Source of the DNA: an uncultured Pseudomonadota bacterium
GTDB lineage: Bacteria; Pseudomonadota; Gammaproteobacteria; Steroidobacterales; Steroidobacteraceae
Direction of reading: 5' to 3'
Assembly: GCA_903884105.1 (NCBI GenBank)
Contig: CAISDJ010000008.1
Span: forward strand, 1 to 64,000
DNA: 64,000 nucleotides
Shown: positions 62,946 to 64,000 of the stretch, piece by piece
Layout of the letters: the number at the start of each line of letters is the position of its first letter
How positions within the stretch are numbered: the stretch's first letter is position 1
Position numbers and translations under genes: made by a program
Notes under the pieces: model-generated
Database searches by the model: none
Told to the model about the DNA's origin: nothing
The model's input: only the letters and a program-made list of their open reading frames with translations

Positions 62946-64000
62946 TCAGGGCGGCCCAGCATGCTCTCCTAACTGCTCGCGGAATGTCTCGCGATAGAGC
63001 CGACGCAGGCCCGCACGGAGCTCTTCGACATTGCCTGAGGGCAACCCTGCCGACTTGCCGGCCCAGTGCAGCGTGAGCCGGGCGCCAGTCGCTACCACAC
63101 CAACTCCGGACGCGGGGTTGAGCGTAGCAAATCCGGGCAGCAGCAGCTTGTCATCCATAACGCGCAAGGCGCTCGCATAGACCGACGGCATCGGCCCTCC
63201 GCCACCAGCCGACGCTTCAATGTCGTTCTTGAACGCCAGGATTCGACGGCGTGCGAGTGCGTCCGCTTCCATGCCTGTCAGCGCATCAAGGGCCGGCTTC
63301 TTTGCGCCATCGGGGCCATACAGCGCAATGAACGGATGCGTCACCAGCCGCTCGAGCAGATCGACTTCGGCCTTCCACGCGGAGAACGCAAAGGCGATGT
63401 TGTCGGCAATCGCAACAGGATCGCCAACGAAACTGAGCTTGCGGTCGCTGCCAAACACTTCAAGTACTCTTGCGGGTGACGCCGCGGCAGCCACGTTCGT
63501 GTCAGTCTGTTCGGCCCAATGTGAGTTTTCCCGGAATTCTTCGGGCCAACCGACAAAACTGTACTTCCGCTCGGGATCGTACGTCTCGAGAATGGCGGGA
63601 GAGATCAGGTCCGCCCTTGAATGCGCATACCAGGCCAGCCCCATGACGATATCAGCCAGGGTCGGAAGCGGCGCCGCGGCCGGCTCACCCCTCACCCGCT
63701 CCTTCGCGGGCCACAGCGTGAATTCACCGGATGCAATACGCCCGTCACCGTACTGGAGGCTTTGGACGCTGCTGACCGGATAACGCTCGGGCAACCCGAA
63801 CGCGTCACGCACCTTGCCAACCCATTGCCGATCACGCTGCTTCGCCGTTGCGAGGGTACGAAGCGTCGCTCGCAGCTTTGCTTTGGTCTGGTAGTCGCGA
63901 AAGTCGTACACGTTGACGAGCGAATCGAGCGCGAAATTGGCCTCTTGGCCGCAGCAGAACCCGTCGGTCAACGCGTTCTCCGTGGCCATCACGATGCGTT
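62946..64000 (-). CDS. Protein of unknown function (start lies beyond the window)
   Basis: The last 351 or so residues of a longer protein; the frame stays open to the window edge without a convincing start. It is soluble in appearance, with no obvious signal in the visible part. A repeated-looking element ERKYSFVGWPEEF and DRKLSFVGDPVAI occurs twice about 55 residues apart. No catalytic motif is recognised. The GTG at 63992 and ATG at 63989 lack ribosome-binding sites, so the true start is probably outside. It precedes the EF-hand gene on the same strand, 38 bases apart, and the two may be co-transcribed. Confidence 0.7.
   Translation of the reverse strand, partial: RIVMATENALTDGFCCGQEANFALDSLVNVYDFRDYQTKAKLRATLRTLATAKQRDRQWVGKVRDAFGLPERYPVSSVQSLQYGDGRIASGEFTLWPAKERVRGEPAAAPLPTLADIVMGLAWYAHSRADLISPAILETYDPERKYSFVGWPEEFRENSHWAEQTDTNVAAAASPARVLEVFGSDRKLSFVGDPVAIADNIAFAFSAWKAEVDLLERLVTHPFIALYGPDGAKKPALDALTGMEADALARRRILAFKNDIEASAGGGGPMPSVYASALRVMDDKLLLPGFATLNPASGVGVVATGARLTLHWAGKSAGLPSGNVEELRAGLRRLYRETFREQLGEHAGPP

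Overview
The window is a GC-rich bacterial chromosome segment packed with housekeeping operons. Gene content and order point to a gammaproteobacterium near Xanthomonadales, Steroidobacterales or Nevskiales. The evidence is smc-zipA-ligA, a dksA-gluQ pair, fabD-fabG-acpP-fabF-pabBC-mltG-tmk-holB-pilZ, a bifunctional hisB inside a complete hisGDCBHAFI operon led by a TrpR-like gene, ilvC-leuA-ilvE-leuCDB, and a GspGHIJKLMN run. The genus cannot be fixed from sequence alone. I see no rRNA, tRNA, CRISPR array, insertion sequence or prophage.

Layout. 0-9 kb: the start of phaR, gluQ and an unusual dksA on the minus strand, then smc-zipA-ligA on the plus strand. 9-14 kb is the least conserved part: a large haem-binding lipoprotein, two small unknown proteins, and a TIR-like gene divergent from an endonuclease/exonuclease/phosphatase gene. 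14-17.3 kb: a fatty-acid oxidation multifunctional enzyme and a double cyclic-nucleotide-binding plus rhodanese protein. 17.3-26.3 kb, minus strand: fatty acid synthesis, folate precursor synthesis, mltG, tmk, holB and pilZ. 26.3-32.8 kb: a rhombosortase-type rhomboid protease divergent from eight type II secretion genes (gspG to gspN; C, D, E and F are not here). 32.8-38.9 kb: an AddAB-like helicase/nuclease pair. 38.9-44.8 kb: alaA, a peroxiredoxin, ilvD, an EamA transporter and an M17 aminopeptidase. 45.3-52.1 kb: the ilvC-leuA-ilvE-leuCDB operon. 52.4-54.7 kb: metX-metB under a SAM riboswitch. 55.1-62.6 kb: the histidine operon. 62.6-64 kb: a small EF-hand protein and a truncated unknown gene.

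Amino-acid supply dominates the right half, and the RNA and DNA control signals there are the most interesting part: a SAM-I-type riboswitch with a switch-like leader on metX, a TrpR-type operator over the promoter of the his regulator, a possible valine-rich leader before ilvC, a terminator-like structure against the ilvD start, a structured RNA region with its own strong terminator after leuB, and a hisF gene that apparently starts with ATT. Other points worth a second look are a zinc-ligand-poor DksA with a histone-H1-like tail, the TIR/EEP pair, and the rhombosortase beside type II secretion genes.
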